Assembly (NCBI RefSeq): GCF_000720765.1
Contig: NZ_JODC01000033.1
Coordinates: forward strand, 36,552 to 100,551
Length of the DNA stretch: 64,000 bases
Source: Streptomyces sp. NRRL S-646
GTDB lineage: Bacteria; Actinomycetota; Actinomycetes; Streptomycetales; Streptomycetaceae
Reading direction: 5' to 3'
The translations under genes and the position numbers were made by a program. This document shows, piece after piece, positions 63,876 through 64,000 of this stretch; position 1 is the stretch's first letter, and every line of letters begins with the position of its first letter. The notes below the pieces were generated by a model. That model did no database searches. It was not told where the DNA came from and was given only the letters and a program-made list of their open reading frames with translations.

Positions 63876-64000
63876 ATGAACCAAACTCTCATGACCGCAT
63901 TGGCGGCAGCAGCGTTGGCTGTGTCCGGGGGCAGCACCACCGCCTCCGCTTACGATGCCCCGCCGCGCACCACGCACGGTCCTTGCCAGTACACCCAGAC
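63876..64000 (+). CDS. Small secreted protein, N-terminal part (cut by window edge)
   Basis: Only 41 complete codons are visible. MNQTLMTALAAAALAVSGGS then TTASAYDAPPRTTHG is a standard Sec signal peptide with a cleavage site near ASA. The mature part begins with a Pro/Thr-rich segment followed by a Cys. GGAGG lies nine bases before ATG 63876. The family cannot be told from this piece. Confidence 0.7.
   Translation, partial: MNQTLMTALAAAALAVSGGSTTASAYDAPPRTTHGPCQYTQ

Overview
The window reads as Streptomyces chromosome. GC content is very high, GTG and TTG starts are common, rare TTA codons sit in a few genes, and the families are typical of the genus (RsbW-like ATPase, TerD, MOSC, Rv1733c-like, DUF6643-type proteins). 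I see no rRNA, tRNA, CRISPR array, prophage or plasmid functions. The only mobile DNA is one decayed IS630-type element.

Layout. 1-6.4 kb: a truncated GH15 gene, then a DeoR regulator divergent from a SIS-domain sugar isomerase and a class II aldolase, with the scar of an old tandem duplication between the two enzymes. An RlmG-type rRNA methyltransferase, AlkB and a ROK regulator follow. 7.2-26.5 kb: eleven co-directional genes for exported carbohydrate-active enzymes: three GH54 arabinofuranosidases, a GH27 enzyme, a GH59 (galactocerebrosidase-like) enzyme, a GH39-like enzyme, a GH29 fucosidase, a beta-helix enzyme, a GDSL esterase, a CE1-type esterase and a GH10 xylanase broken by an internal deletion. 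All eleven carry ricin-type (CBM13) modules. The enzyme set fits removal of arabinose, galactose and fucose from plant arabinogalactan or arabinoxylan. Terminator-like hairpins after the GH10 gene and after the last gene suggest two transcription units. Three of the genes carry TTA codons near their 5' ends, which points to bldA-dependent timing.

26.6-32.2 kb: an RpiB-like isomerase, the pseudouridine degradation pair psuK-psuG behind an apparently leaderless promoter, and a divergent LysR gene with a plant-type class II ketol-acid reductoisomerase (ilvC). 32.2-35.1 kb: a minus-strand operon of TetR, cupin, DUF4865, phosphotriesterase-family and tautomerase genes. 35.3-38.9 kb: an overlapping SHOCT protein, ABC ATPase and MacB/FtsX permease set. 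39-43 kb: an RsbW-like ATPase, a small unknown, a Cds1-like cysteine desulfhydrase, an SRPBCC protein and a second DeoR regulator. 43.4-48.2 kb: a polytopic membrane alpha/beta hydrolase that overlaps tail-to-tail with an unusual beta-helix plus AAA+ ATPase fusion. 48-56 kb: Rv1733c-like, MOSC, DUF6643-like and TerD-tandem proteins, the IS630 relic, an HpnB-like glycosyltransferase, an Asp/Glu racemase homolog, a PH-domain protein and an O-antigen-ligase-like membrane protein. 56.5-64 kb: lnt, a NUDIX hydrolase, bdhA with a GAF/PucR regulator, an MHS-family transporter, and the start of a small secreted protein.
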